From the NCBI GenBank assembly GCA_034401135.1, contig JAWZSP010000005.1, positions 3,472,001-3,536,000 on the forward strand: a stretch of DNA of 64,000 nucleotides. Reading direction: 5' to 3'. Made by a program: the position numbers and the translations under genes. Below, piece after piece: positions 32,736-43,888 of this stretch. Origin of the DNA: Volutella citrinella (Eukaryota > Ascomycota > Sordariomycetes > Hypocreales > Nectriaceae). Positions within the stretch are counted from its first letter, which is position 1, and each line of letters starts with the position of its first letter. Below the pieces are notes generated by a model, which saw nothing but the letters and a program-made list of their open reading frames with translations, made no database searches and had not been told where the DNA came from.

Positions 32736-34874
32736 TCAAGCAGCGCCGTTCGAGTCAGCCGACTTCACCATACCGATTCCACCAATTTCTCGCTCCAAGA
32801 GCCGTAACGCCTCCCTCGCGAACGGAGCGGCTGCACCGCGGACTCTAAGAGCCCACCGCAATTCTTCAATTCGAGCGGCACACCATGTCATTTCATTCGG
32901 AGAATCCGCCGTGGCCCACAGCAGGCCAGCCAAGGAACCTATCTCAGCAGCCTGATATGCCGCAGCACTACCCCAAAATGCAGCTGTGTGCTCTGGTCGC
33001 AAGGAAGACATCAACTCAATCCCTGTTTGAAGCTTGGCCCTAGCTGTTGACCGTAGGGCATCATAGAGAGATGCCGGGGTATCCGGGGTCATGATTCGAA
33101 TCAGAGCGCGGTGGAGGGCAATCTCCACAGCAATGTGAGCGAGATGGAGTGCGCCATTAGCACACAGCTCTCGGGAAACGGTACTTTGGAGATGTAGCCT
33201 AGGAGGGAGATTCGCATGCCACTCCCGGAGGCGAAAGACAAGAGGCTTGGCCAATTCAACTGCTGCAACGACTCCCATTTGGTCCAAGGTGCCACCAGTT
33301 CGAGTTGCTGTGGCACTATAGAGGGTGTAGATCACATCGCTCAGTATCTGTGTGAGTTCAATATGACGAAGGAAAAGCTCCCAGCCAATAGAGATACTCG
33401 AGCTCTCGTTTGTTGGGTCATCTAGGGCAACAAGCTCCGGATAATCACCAGCAGAACACGGCTGGACATCCCAGTCACTGGCATGTATCAAGAATGGTCT
33501 GCCGTGGATGCAAGCCCCCCAGCGATCTTGCATGTACAAAGCCCAGGCCAGCCTCCTCCGAAGGCCAATCTCCCATGAAGGTATTGACCATGTACTGCAA
33601 TCGAGGTGAATGCCAAGTTCCTGTGCCATTGCGACCAATTGTGCAGTAAACATGCGGCTTGATGTTGGGTGCGTATGGGACCCAGAATCAACGATGCGAC
33701 GATTGCGCTGCAGAAGAAGGAGACCGGCCTCCAACGTGCTGAGCTTGGGTCTTCGCATATCCTGCGAAATGGTGCGCTCTGCCAGCTCTTCGAGGGCCGT
33801 GGGATCTGGTATGGACTCAACTTCGCGCCCAGCTAGCGAGCTGTCGTATAATTGCCAGTCCAATGCAACCAAGTAGACGGCTGCAAGCAGGGATGGGGCG
33901 AAATGCCGATGGGAGACTCTGTGCTTGCTGATGAAGACATCCTTGTGCAGAATAGGGAAGCTAGGATGGACGATGCGGAAGTAGAGATCGACAAGAGTAC
34001 GGCCTAAGGGATGCACAGTCGCCTCGATGGCATCCAGATCAGCAATGCGCCGGGTCTCAGATGCTGCTGATTCATCTGGGTGAACGAGAAAGACGGTCCG
34101 GGCGTCGAGGCGGCGTGCGAAGCTGGCCGTAGCAGACGGGACAGCGCTTTCGGAGTCTTGGGGGGCAGGCCGGTGCAAGTCAAGTAGAACGGGGTCACGG
34201 TAGTCGGTTGGTCCAATGAACTCGGCATGTGTCTTGAGGTCTAGACCTAGAGTATTGCTCAAGATCTTGGGCCGAGTGGCCTCGGGGTCCTTGCCCCCGG
34301 GCGGAGCCATCTGGTGAACTTTGGATGGCGACTGGCCGGGCAAGGTGGTGTTGTCTACGCTTGCCGGTGTTGAGGCCGAGTCGCCCTGGCGGCTTGATCC
34401 AGGCGAGCCAAAGACAACATGCTGGGTCGGGGAGGTGGCCGTATCCTCTCCATCCTGTTGGGGGGCACCATCGTCAAAGCTGTCACGGGACGACGCAACC
34501 CTGTCGCGGTCTCTGGTCTGGCGGCGTTGACGCGGAGTTGGTCCTCGCAAGAAGGTGCACGGCTGGTTGTGAAAGGTACAAAGCACGCAGCGGAACTGGC
34601 CCTCTTCACGGACACAGCGAGTCTTGCGCACGCGACAGGTGTCGCAGGGCCGGGAGCGGGGCATTGACGCCGAAGCGGTTGAGGCGGTTGCAAAGGGCGG
34701 GCCGCCATCAATGCCAGTGCCAGTGCTGGTACCTCCACCGCCGCCGCCGCCGGGCCCGACGAAGGCCGGATCGCCGAACGGTTGCAGGTTCATTTCAGGC
34801 GTCGTCGCAAGGAGCGGCGGGAAGAGGATTGGACGGGTCGTGGAGGGAACACAAATGGGGTCGGGCATCTGCAT
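32736..34874 (-). CDS. Zn2Cys6 transcription factor, divergent from urea amidolyase
   Basis: A single minus-strand frame of 712 residues. The first ATG is at 34874 (MQMPDPICVPS), since the longer frame upstream begins only with TTG. After a Gly-rich stretch (GGC codons), residues 77-106 hold the zinc cluster: Cys spacing 2-6-8-2-6 within PCDTCRVRKTRC and CVLCTFHNQPCTF, then RQRRQTRDRDR. The fungal_trans region has GPTDYRDPVLLDLHRP, LVDLYFRIVHPSFPILHKDVF, LARWALYMQDRW-like sequence (RRRLAWALYMQDRWGACIHGRPF) and C-terminal helices. The position next to the urea gene suggests control of nitrogen catabolism. Yeast Dal81 and Aspergillus TamA are possible relatives, but that is a guess needing a search. 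Confidence 0.9.
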   Translation of the reverse strand: MQMPDPICVPSTTRPILFPPLLATTPEMNLQPFGDPAFVGPGGGGGGGTSTGTGIDGGPPFATASTASASMPRSRPCDTCRVRKTRCVREEGQFRCVLCTFHNQPCTFLRGPTPRQRRQTRDRDRVASSRDSFDDGAPQQDGEDTATSPTQHVVFGSPGSSRQGDSASTPASVDNTTLPGQSPSKVHQMAPPGGKDPEATRPKILSNTLGLDLKTHAEFIGPTDYRDPVLLDLHRPAPQDSESAVPSATASFARRLDARTVFLVHPDESAASETRRIADLDAIEATVHPLGRTLVDLYFRIVHPSFPILHKDVFISKHRVSHRHFAPSLLAAVYLVALDWQLYDSSLAGREVESIPDPTALEELAERTISQDMRRPKLSTLEAGLLLLQRNRRIVDSGSHTHPTSSRMFTAQLVAMAQELGIHLDCSTWSIPSWEIGLRRRLAWALYMQDRWGACIHGRPFLIHASDWDVQPCSAGDYPELVALDDPTNESSSISIGWELFLRHIELTQILSDVIYTLYSATATRTGGTLDQMGVVAAVELAKPLVFRLREWHANLPPRLHLQSTVSRELCANGALHLAHIAVEIALHRALIRIMTPDTPASLYDALRSTARAKLQTGIELMSSLRPEHTAAFWGSAAAYQAAEIGSLAGLLWATADSPNEMTWCAARIEELRWALRVRGAAAPFAREALRLLEREIGGIGMVKSADSNGAA

Positions 34875-35185
34875 GACCCACCTGGCGAAACGCGCGATAA
34901 GGAGCCGCAGGCGCAGGCCATTGTCTGGAGATTGCAGAGCTAGGCAAGCCAATCCATGGACGCTCGGGACGGCTCGCAGGGCTGGGGCGGGAGGAATGAG
35001 ACGGCGCAGAGGGCCTAATTAGAGACGGCCTGTAGCAAATTCCAGCAGAGTAGCCCTGGGCTACTGCGGTATGGGGTGAAATCACCGAATTATGACAGCG
35101 TCGTGTGCGCGTGCACAGCTTGGGCACCTGATTGAGTGCTGGTGTAAAACCAGTAATTACTCTGGTGCATGGCGCCTGCCTTGAG

Positions 35186-35203
35186 CTTATCTCTTGCGAT
35201 AAG
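35186..35203. promoter_or_regulatory. Inverted pair of GATA sites (CTTATC-N6-GATAAG)
   Basis: CTTATC at 35186-35191 and GATAAG at 35198-35203 form a palindromic pair of HGATAR sites. Fungal nitrogen regulators of the AreA/Nit2/Gln3 class bind such sites, often better when paired. It lies about 980 bp before the urea amidolyase start and about 310 bp before the regulator start, so it could serve either gene. Confidence 0.5.
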
Positions 35204-35709
35204 AGCCTCGCCAACGCTGGCGGGAACCCGGAAACGCGGGGAAAGGAATTGCCGACAACGCTATTGACAGGTACGACTGGCAGGAGCGTTCGTGGTGGGC
35301 CGATTCCTTCACAGAAATGCGAGATTAATTAGAAGCCGTGAATTCCTCAAGAGCATTCAATCGTGCAGTGGAGGGACCAGTTGCATTTTCTCTGACATCA
35401 GCGGAGGCGCTGAGATGCCATCCGTGACCTTTCACAGTTGCCCAATCTTCTCCACACATGCTGAATGCTCCAAAGCCCTACAGCTTCTCTTCTGCGCACA
35501 AAGTCACATCATTAATTACGTACGTTGGCGTAGTCGTTTGTCAATCGGCGACATTTTGACAAGAGCTTTTCCCCAGGACCTCAAGCTCCAACGAACCCCC
35601 ACTTATTAGGCACTTGATAGAGCTCGGGTGCCAAGCTCTGTGCCTTTTTCTCCTGTCACTCGCCGCCGGCGTCCCCCAGATTTCCAGCTTTGACCCCGGC
35701 CCCGCCGCC

Positions 35710-35730
35710 GGCCAATTATCTTGATTGGCC
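35710..35730. promoter_or_regulatory. Inverted CCAAT boxes flanking a GATA core
   Basis: GGCCAAT and ATTGGCC form a perfect 7-bp inverted repeat around a 7-bp spacer that contains TATC (GATA on the other strand). It sits about 450 bp upstream of the urea amidolyase start. The combination of CCAAT (HAP/CBC) and GATA sites is plausible for a nitrogen-regulated promoter. Confidence 0.4.
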
Positions 35731-36178
35731 ATTCGACCTACACGACCAAACGCCAACCTGAGGGACGAGTCTGAGCATACATCTGATGAGGACCATACAC
35801 TCCCACTGATCTCAATCTCCATTCCGGTCACACACTGCTCAGGTCACACAGCAGTCGCTGCTGGTGTCCGAACAAGACTGTCGCCATCGCCCGCCGCCGG
35901 CCTGGATATCTGCAAGCACACACACATATGCCAGACCAACTATGTGGTTTCTCAAAAGATAGAATGCAGTCGACCGCGGTTTTCATGGTTTCCTCTCATC
36001 CCCGGGAAAGATAAAATCCAATGCATCTTCCAGGTCACAGACCTTCTTCCCAGACAGCAGGAGGCCAACAACACACATCTCAGCATTCATCCGTCCAGTC
36101 GGTGTACCATCTCATTTCCTGAAACATCTCTTTACAGCCTATTCACAAGACATACCCACCCCTCTCAGGACTTTTGCA

Positions 36179-39100
36179 ATGGATCCTGCTCCAACTAGCT
36201 CTGCCAATGGTACCCATGACAGTCCATTGACCATCTCCGACTGGAGAACCATCCAAGCCGCTGGTGGTGGCCTTAATCGACTACTCTCTCTAGTCGAAAC
36301 GCAGCGGGTTGCAAATGCCCAAACGCGATCTTGGATATCGATTGCTACTAACGATCAAGTTGTGGCCCAATGGAACCGCCTCCAAAGTCTCGGGGCCGCA
36401 GCTGCATCACTCCCTCTTTTTGGAGTTCCCTTTGCAGCCAAGGACAATATTGACGTGACTGGTTTCACAAGTACGGCAGCATGTCCGTCTTTCAGTAGCT
36501 TACCAGCAGCTTCCGATGCCCATGTCATTGCCAATCTCAAAGCCGCAGGTGCAATCGTCATCGGCAAAACCAATCTGGACCAGTTCGCTACTGGCCTGGT
36601 TGGAACAAGGTCGCCGTACGGGGCTGTTCCCAACGCCTTTGACCCTTCTCGTGTCAGTGGGGGATCCAGCTCTGGTAGCGGTGTCGTTGTTGCCCGTGGA
36701 ATAGTACCCTTCTCCCTCGGTACTGACACCGCTGGCTCTGGGCGTGTGCCTGCAGGGTTCAACAACGTCGTTGGCTTGAAACCCACCCGCGGCGCAATCA
36801 GTGCTCGAGGAGTTCTTGCGGCTTGCAGAACACTCGATTGTGTCTCGATCTTTGCCCTAAACATCGACGACGCCGAGGTTGTGCTGTCTATTGCAGAAGG
36901 TTATGATGCTGCGGACGCTTATTCTCGCCGTCGACCCGATACAACCTTCAATGTGCCCTCAAACGGCTTCGGCAATGCACCTCTGAGCAGTTCTCCGTCA
37001 TTGGCTATCTGCGCCGAACCAGATTGGTTCGGTCGGGACGACCATTTCCCCGCCTACGAAGAGGCCTTGAAACGGGCAAGAATGCTGGGGTGGAAGCTGG
37101 TACCCGTGGACTTTACGCTTCTATTTCAGCTTGCCCAGCTCTTGTACTCTGGCCCTTGGGTAGCGGAGAGGTATGAAGCCATTAAAGACTTCATTGAGCA
37201 TGCCGCACCCAGCGAACTCGATCCCGTTGTGCGTGGCATTATTATGAAAGCCAGGGGACTATCAGCCGCGGATGTATTTGGTGGTGAATATCTGCGCCAG
37301 GACTTGTCCCGCCAAATACAGCTTGCATTTGACAGTTACGACGGGCTTCTAGTGCCCACCACACCGACTTTCCCCACCATCGAGCAGGTTGCCCAGAAGC
37401 CGGTGGAAGAGAACTCCCTTCTGGGCACATACACCAACTTTGTCAATTTTCTTGATTGGTCGGCCCTCTCTATCCCTGCGGGTTTTAGGGCTGACGGCCT
37501 GCCATTCGGAATTACACTGATTTCAAATCACTGGAATGAGCCCCATCTCCTCGACTGGGCGCGCCAGTGGTTCGCGGATGACAACCGTCTGCTAGGCGTG
37601 ACGGGTGCCCGGAGGCGTGAGCCGCAGAAGCCCAGGCCTCTCTCCATGGCTACCCATGTCGCAGTCGCCGTTGTCGGCGCTCACCTAACTGGATTTGCAC
37701 TGAACAAGGACCTCGTATCGCGACAAGCGCAACTCGTCAAAACCACGACCACCTCGCCCAATTACAGATTCTTTGCTCTGAATTCTAGCTCTGGTCCTAA
37801 GAAGCCAGGTCTAAAGAGAGTTTCGGCTTCTGAAGAAGGAGCGGCAATCGAAGTTGAGGTATGGAACCTGCCTCAGCCAACTCTCGCTAGTTTCATGGCA
37901 ACTATTCCGTCGCCACTGGCAATCGGCTCGATCGAGTTGATAGACGGTTCCTGGGTCCAGGGGTTTGTTTGTGAACCTGTTGGCCTAGAAGATGCTATTG
38001 ATATAACAAACTTTCGAGGATGGCGAGCCTACAATGACCATCAGGCAAAAATGGCGTCGGCAGATGCTAAGCCTCATCAAAGGGTGATATCAACCATTCT
38101 CGTCGCAAATCGTGGCGAGATTGCCGTCCGAATCATTCGCACTATCCACAAGCTCGGATTACGCGCAGTATCTATTTATTCAGAGACGGACGCTACAGCA
38201 CCTCATGCCACTATGGCGGACATCGCTCTCAAACTTCAAGGGTCGTCGCTGTCTGACACATATCTTGACATCTCGCAAATTGTTTCCCTCGCGACTTCTG
38301 TGTCTGCAGATGCAGTTATTCCGGGGTATGGGTTTTTAGCCGAAAACGCCAACTTCGCCTCTGCAGTAGAGGACGCTGGCATGGTTTGGGTCGGACCAAC
38401 TCCAGCCCAGATGGCAGATCTGGGCCTGAAACACTGTGCTCGCGCAATTGCTCTCGAGGCAAGCGTTCCCGTGGTACCGGGAAGCAATAGTCTCGCCACT
38501 TCCCTGGAAAGCGCAATTGCAGACAGCGAGAAGATTGGCTTTCCACTCATGCTGAAGAGCACGGCTGGCGGCGGTGGTATCGGATTGAGCCATTGTGAAG
38601 ATGCCGAGAGCCTCAGGTCTGCATTTGAGAGCGTCCAACGCCAAGCTGTGGCCAATTTTGGCAACGGTGGCGTCTTCTTGGAGCGCTTTATCAAACGCGC
38701 ACGCCACATTGAGGTTCAGATCTTTGGTGATGGATCAGGACGGGTAGCCAGTGCTGGCGAGCGTGATTGCTCGCTCCAACGCCGACACCAAAAGGTAGTT
38801 GAAGAGAGTCCTGCAGGCATGGTGCCGCATGACATCCGGAAGAGGATGCAAGAGGACGCAGTGCGACTCGCCGCTTCAGTCAAATACCGAAACGTGGGCA
38901 CCGTCGAGTTTATCTACGATGTTGACACGCAGGAGTACTACTTCCTTGAGGTGAACACTCGTCTACAGGTGGAACATCCCGTCACCGAGGCTGTAACAGG
39001 CCTTGACCTAGTTGAATGTATGCTTCAGATTGCAAGTGGGAAGTCAGAGCATCTCTTCGAGCCAACCCCGCCTGCTACACTCTCCGGAGCTTCCGTTGAG

Positions 39101-41750
39101 GTCAGGCTCTACGCAGAAAGCCCGCTTCACAAGTTCCGGCCATGCATAGGTACTATAAAAGAGCTTGAGTTTCCCAAGACTCTGAGGGTGGATACCTGGG
39201 TCAGTGTCGGCACTACTATTACAACCGCATATGATCCGCTTCTAGCCAAACTCATCGCCACGGGGCCTGACCGTCAGGCGGCACTGCAAACCCTCCGGGA
39301 TGGCCTTGCTGCCACTAGAATAAGCGGAGTCCAGACCAACTTGGAGTACCTGGTTCAGGTTGTGCAATCCAACATGTTTGAATCCGGCGAATTTACAACC
39401 AAGACACTTGACTCGTTTAGCTTCCTTTCGCCGTCGATTGAGGTTATCGAACCTGGCAGTCTCACTACCATACAGGACTACCCAGGGCGACTCGGGTACT
39501 GGAGCATCGGCATGCCGCCCAGCGGTCCGATGGACAATTGGTCGTTTCAAACCGCGAATCTGCTTGTTGGAAATGCCACGGATGCGGCCGGGGTCGAGTG
39601 CACGCTGCAAGGCCCCGTGCTGAAGTTCCACTGTGATAGCTGGGTTGCAATCACCGGTGGCCTTGCGTCCATCACTGTCGATGACGAACCTGTGGTGTCA
39701 AACGAAGCTATCAAAATTGTTGCCGGTCAGGTCCTTGCCATTGGAAGTATCCAGCATGGGAACCGCATATATCTTGCCGTCCGAGGTGGTATACAGGTCC
39801 CGCTCGTAATGGGCAGCCGATCGACTTTTGAACTTGGAAAGCTGGGGGGCTACGCTGGTAGAAAGCTCAAGACCCGCGACTTCTTACCGATCACCTTCTT
39901 GGACTCTGAACAGTTTAATGGTGGCCAGCAAAGGAGCCCTCCAACGCCAATCAGCCTCCAGCCGAATGCAAAATGGACTGTGCGGGTTGTTCCCGGTCCC
40001 CACGGTGCGCCAGATTACTTCACGCCTGGCGGTTTGGAATCACTCTTCACTGGCGAGTGGAAGGTCCATCATAATAGCAACCGACTTGGCGTCCGACTGA
40101 CTGGGCCGCAGCCTGAATGGGCTCGCCAGTCGGGGGGTGAAGCAGGTCTGCATCCGTCCAATGTTCACGACAGCCCATACTCGATTGGTAGCGTGAGTTT
40201 TACAGGTGATGAGGCGGTGGTGCTCACTTGCGACGGCCCAAGCCTCGGAGGGTTCGTGGTTTTCTGCGTGATTGCGTCGGCAGATCTGTGGAAGATGGGC
40301 CAGGTTCGGCCGGGCGACTCGATCCGTTTCCAGCCCATAACCGCAGAGGCTGCCATAGAAGCCGAGGCCCATCAAGCCCTCGCCCTTCGTAATCTTGAGC
40401 CTCTGCCAGAGTTGGCCAACCAGGATAAAGCGGAGCATGCTACAGCCTATCCGATGCTGGAGGGTGGCACTGTGGTTGGCTCCATTAACTCAAACAGTCA
40501 AGAAATATGTGTTCGTCAGGCTGGCGATCGGGCGGTCCTACTGGAGTTTGGAGATGCCACGGGATTCGACTTGCGTCAGAGCTTCGGCATCTTTGCTTTC
40601 TGCAGCCAGCATCAACTAGCCCCTATTCCTGGCATTGAAGAGCTTACCCCAGGTGTGTTTAGCTTGCACATCACCTACCAAGCTGGTCTCTCCCCCGAAA
40701 CAGTCTTGGAGCGCTTATTACAACATGTCGAGTCCTATGCGTTGCCTACACAAGTGCCCTCCCGAACCTTTCGGCTTCCGCTCGCAATCAACGACAGTGT
40801 GAGTCGCGCAGCCATAGAACGGTATGCCTCGACCATTCGGAGAGAGGCTCCTTGGCTTCCCAGCAATATCGAGTTCCTGGAGAAGCTCAACGGACTTGAT
40901 GATCTTTCCAACCTCATGCAAAATGCTACATTCCTCATCCTAGGACTAGGCGACGTCTTCATGGGCTCCCCATGTGCCATTCCACTGGACCCTCGCCATC
41001 GGCTATTTGGCACCAAGTATAACCCGTCAAGGTCATACACGCCTCAGGGAGCAGTTGGAATTGGCGGGCAGTACATGTGCATCTACGCCACTGATTCCCC
41101 GGGAGGTTATCAGCTTGTTGGACGAACAGTGGATGTATGGGCCTCCAAGGTGGTGGGGAGTGGTGATGAAGGCTCTGCTAGCAGCCCATGCATGTTCCAG
41201 CTGTTTGACCGCATTACTTTCTACGCCGTTGACGAATCAGACCTTGATTCAAAATCAGTGGAGGAGCTTGTTCATGTGAGCGAGGGCGTGTTGAGCCTCA
41301 GTGAGTACGAAACTTGGCTGGAAGCCAACCAGGCAGATATTCAAGCCGTGGCAACTCGCCGATCCCAGACCATCAAGTCTGTGCCGTTTCTTGAAGAGCT
41401 CACCAAACCATACCACCCCTCGACTACCAGCAACGGCCTGCCTCATGCGGCGCATCACGCAGCGAGTGACATCAAGGGCAAGCGCATCAAGTCCATGATG
41501 CCCGGCCGGTGCTACAAGGTTATTGTCGAGCAGGGGCAAGCTGTTGAGAAGGGCGATGTTCTTGTAAGTGGTGCTGCCAATTGAACCGCGTCGGGCCCTG
41601 TTGACTAAGTCTCCGCTCTAGTTTTGCATCGAATCAAGCAAGATGGAAGTGGAAATCCGGAGCCCCATCAAGGGTAAATGCATGGCAGTCCTGGTCACGG
41701 CAGGGGATTTGATCGATGCTGAGGACGACATGGCGGTCATTGACGAGTGA
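36179..41750 (+). CDS. DUR1,2: Urea amidolyase (allophanate hydrolase + urea carboxylase), Dur1,2 type
   Basis: Exons 36179-41563 and 41622-41750 give 1837 residues, matching the usual fungal length. Residues 1-620 are the amidase-type allophanate hydrolase: catalytic Lys in FAAKDNIDV, GGSSSGSG and DTAGSGRVPAG for the Ser-cisSer-Lys triad, then the allophanate C-terminal domain. From about 637 comes biotin carboxylase (TILVANRGEIAVRIIRT, GGGGIGLSHC, GERDCSLQRRHQKVVEE, VNTRLQVEHPVTEAV). AHS2 (about 1087, GMPPSGPMDNWSFQ) and AHS1 (about 1443) carboxyltransferase parts follow, and a biotinyl domain is completed by exon 2. The biotin site reads IESSKMEVEI with Lys1802; a Ser replaces the usual Met before the lysine. 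It converts urea and bicarbonate to allophanate with ATP, then to ammonia and CO2, in the cytosol. GATA sites upstream suggest nitrogen control. Confidence 0.97.
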
Positions 41751-41913
41751 GGCTTCGGTCATGATGAACGACCATATTTTACTATTGAAGATCGATGTCA
41801 ACATTTACATATACACTTCCTAAGAGCGTGGCGGTAAAGTCAATTACTGGTGTATTTTGCTACAATACAGGTTCACTTGGTAAGGCACACAAATGACAGA
41901 CAGGGCGCATCCA

Positions 41914-42951
41914 TTACTCGCCACCGTCGCCCGCGCCCCCGGCAAACTTGAGAATCTTCAAGCCCATCTTCATCGCCTTGACTGACGAGTCACTGGCCAG
42001 CTTTTGCGCAATAGCCGTGACCATGATGAGCTCAATGACAGCGTGGTCTGCCTGGACGAAGACGTCTAGGTTGTTGTCGGAGCTGGACAACACATGGAAC
42101 TTGTAGCGGGCGAGCTTGCGCTTCTGCTCGTCGTACAGGCCCATGCTGCTGCCCTTGTCGCACCACTGGAGGGTGCCCATGGGGCTCTTGAACTTGAAGC
42201 CGTGGGTGGCGCCGTCAAAGGTGGCCTCCATCTTGACCTCGAGGCCGCTGGACATGACGATGGTCAGCGTCCCCGACATGGAGCACTTGTAGGTGGCGAA
42301 GGGGACGCGGTTTCCGTTCATCTCGAGGCGCATAATCTTGAACGAGGCCTTTGGGGACTTGTCGTCGTTCTTCTCGATGGTGAACTTGGGGATGCGGCTG
42401 CCCATGGGGTCAATGACCAGGACCTTGCCGGCTTGGGGGCCGACGAAAGTGGTCTGGGCAGAGTCGGTCACCTGGTAGGCATAGTTGGGGCGGTAGGGGG
42501 GCGGCTGCTGCTGCTGCTGCTGCTGTTGTTGTTGCGGTTGTTGGTATGGTTGCTGCTGGGCCCAGTTCTGACCCGATACTGGCCTACTTCCCTGGCCCTG
42601 GCCGAAAGACGATGACCAGGCTTGCTGCTGGTTCTGGCTCCAGCCCTGACTGCCCTGTTGTGATTGGGGCTGGAATTGGGGATGGGGCTGGGTGTTGCTG
42701 CCAGCGGACGAGGGGCGCATGTAGTTCTGGATGAAGCTCTGGGCGTCTACGCCGCCAGCTGAGTGCGGGCGCTGGAATTTGGCAGGGGGTTGCAGGTGCG
42801 GGCTGGGTGAAGGGTATAAGTTTTGCGGCTGGGGGGATTGATACTGTGGATGGTACTGTTGTTGATACTGCTGTTGGGGTGGCTGTTGATGAGGCTGTTG
42901 ATACAGCTGGTACTGTGGAGGCTGCTGCTGGTATTGCTGGTACTGCTGATA

Positions 42952-42985
<34 letters not shown>

Positions 42986-43098
42986 GGATAACTCTGGTTC
43001 TGTGTCGTCGGGTAAAAATTCTGGGCGGGAGGCGCCTCATTCGTTTTCTTGCTGCTCCCGCAATTGTCTTCGCCGTAGATTGCGTGCCATGCCAACAT
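41914..43098 (-). CDS. PolyQ protein with C-terminal tubby-like/LURP-one-related (scramblase-like) domain
   Basis: A single minus-strand frame of 394 residues. After MLAWHAIYGEDNC comes a Gln/Pro/Tyr-rich region to about residue 205 with two polyQ tracts encoded by CAG runs. The C-terminal part (about 205-385) is a compact beta-rich domain: YAYQVTDSAQTTFVGPQAGKV, LVIDPMGSRIPKFTIEK, FATYKCSMSGTLTIVM, WCDKGSSMGLYDEQKRKLARYKFH, then a hydrophobic helix (HAVIELIMVTAIAQKLA). This order matches LURP-one-related/tubby C-terminal-like folds. The membrane-anchor helix suggests phospholipid association, but no enzymatic residues are visible. The 3' end is convergent with the urea gene, 163 bp apart. 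Confidence 0.75.
42505..42525. repeat. (CTG)7 / (CAG)7 trinucleotide repeat
   Basis: Seven CTG units on the plus strand, followed by TTG units, encode a polyQ tract on the minus strand next to the conserved C-terminal domain. The mixed CAG/CAA codons at one end would tend to stabilise it. Confidence 0.85.
42955..42984. repeat. (CTG)10 / (CAG)10 trinucleotide repeat
   Basis: Ten uninterrupted CTG units on the plus strand encode ten Gln of the N-terminal tract in the polyQ protein. Uninterrupted CAG runs of this length are prone to slippage, so strain-to-strain length variation is likely. Confidence 0.9.
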
Positions 43099-43888
43099 TG
43101 TGAGGATGAGGTGCGATATTGTGAAGGTTGCCGAATAATGCGGTTTTCAGGTGTGTCAATTGGAAAGAAAGACAGAAAGTACGGGCTTGCATGTTTTCTA
43201 ATATACAGACGCAACGCTGACGGCAGGGCAGTGATTTTATATCTGTCGCGGCATCCATCCATCTCTGGCATCAAGGTCATGGCCAGCGCTGAAGCTCAAG
43301 CTGGCCCCGGTCAGGCATGCCCTATGCTGCATCGCCCGTTCCGTAGCGCAACAGGTAGCTGTCGCGCTACGCCTAATCAAGACTCATATCGCGACTCTTT
43401 GGCCAGGAATCAGGATTCTCATTCTACGCTACTGCTGGAAAGCCCCAAAGATCTCCGGGATTGGAGGGCCTGACAGGACCTAATTTAGGGCCAGTGAGAG
43501 CCATGGATGCTCCCTGCAGTGACACGCTGGACGCCTGCAGTGGGTAGGTGGCCAATGCACTTCTAATGTAACCTAAAACGCCCGCCACCTTGGCGCCATC
43601 GCTGGACACCTCAGCCCTACAGTGCCCTTTTTAGCGGGTGGCGCAGCCCTCTGCTCAGCAACGTCTTAATCCTTGATTCCTTCTGTGCCATCATCCACTC
43701 TGTTGATCCGTGTCGCAGCACGGGTCCGCCATTGCTGCGTCGGGTCCGACAGTGGCTGTGCCTGTCGCTAGATCCGGTGGAGGAAGCAAAGATACACAAC
43801 AACCGGCCAATGGTTCGGACGAGATTGATCGATGGTTCAGCCAAGTCTATTCACCCACACAAGGAGCTTCACCTTCATCTTCATCCAT
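43099..43888. other. Spacer between polyQ gene and glycosyltransferase gene
   Basis: 790 bp holding the promoter of the polyQ gene and the 3' flank of the glycosyltransferase. Open frames seen here are antisense or extensions of shadow frames without motifs. Confidence 0.5.

Larger units (their letters stand above)
34875..36178. promoter_or_regulatory. Divergent promoter between Zn2Cys6 regulator and urea amidolyase
   Basis: 1.3 kb with no supported gene. It holds a perfect inverted GATA pair (35186-35203), a CCAAT-GATA-CCAAT dyad (35710-35730) and extra AGATA sequences near 35958 and 36009. The last 100 bp before 36179 are C/T- and A-rich leader. The GATA content fits nitrogen catabolite control by an AreA/Gln3-type factor. 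Confidence 0.55.

Noticed and set aside
34875..34952. Extra 26 residues at the N-terminus of the second Zn2Cys6 factor
   Set aside because: That extension begins with TTG; the first ATG is at 34874.
42094..42615. Plus-strand 173-codon frame opposite the polyQ gene
   Set aside because: It is antisense to a conserved domain and rich in codons mirrored from it.
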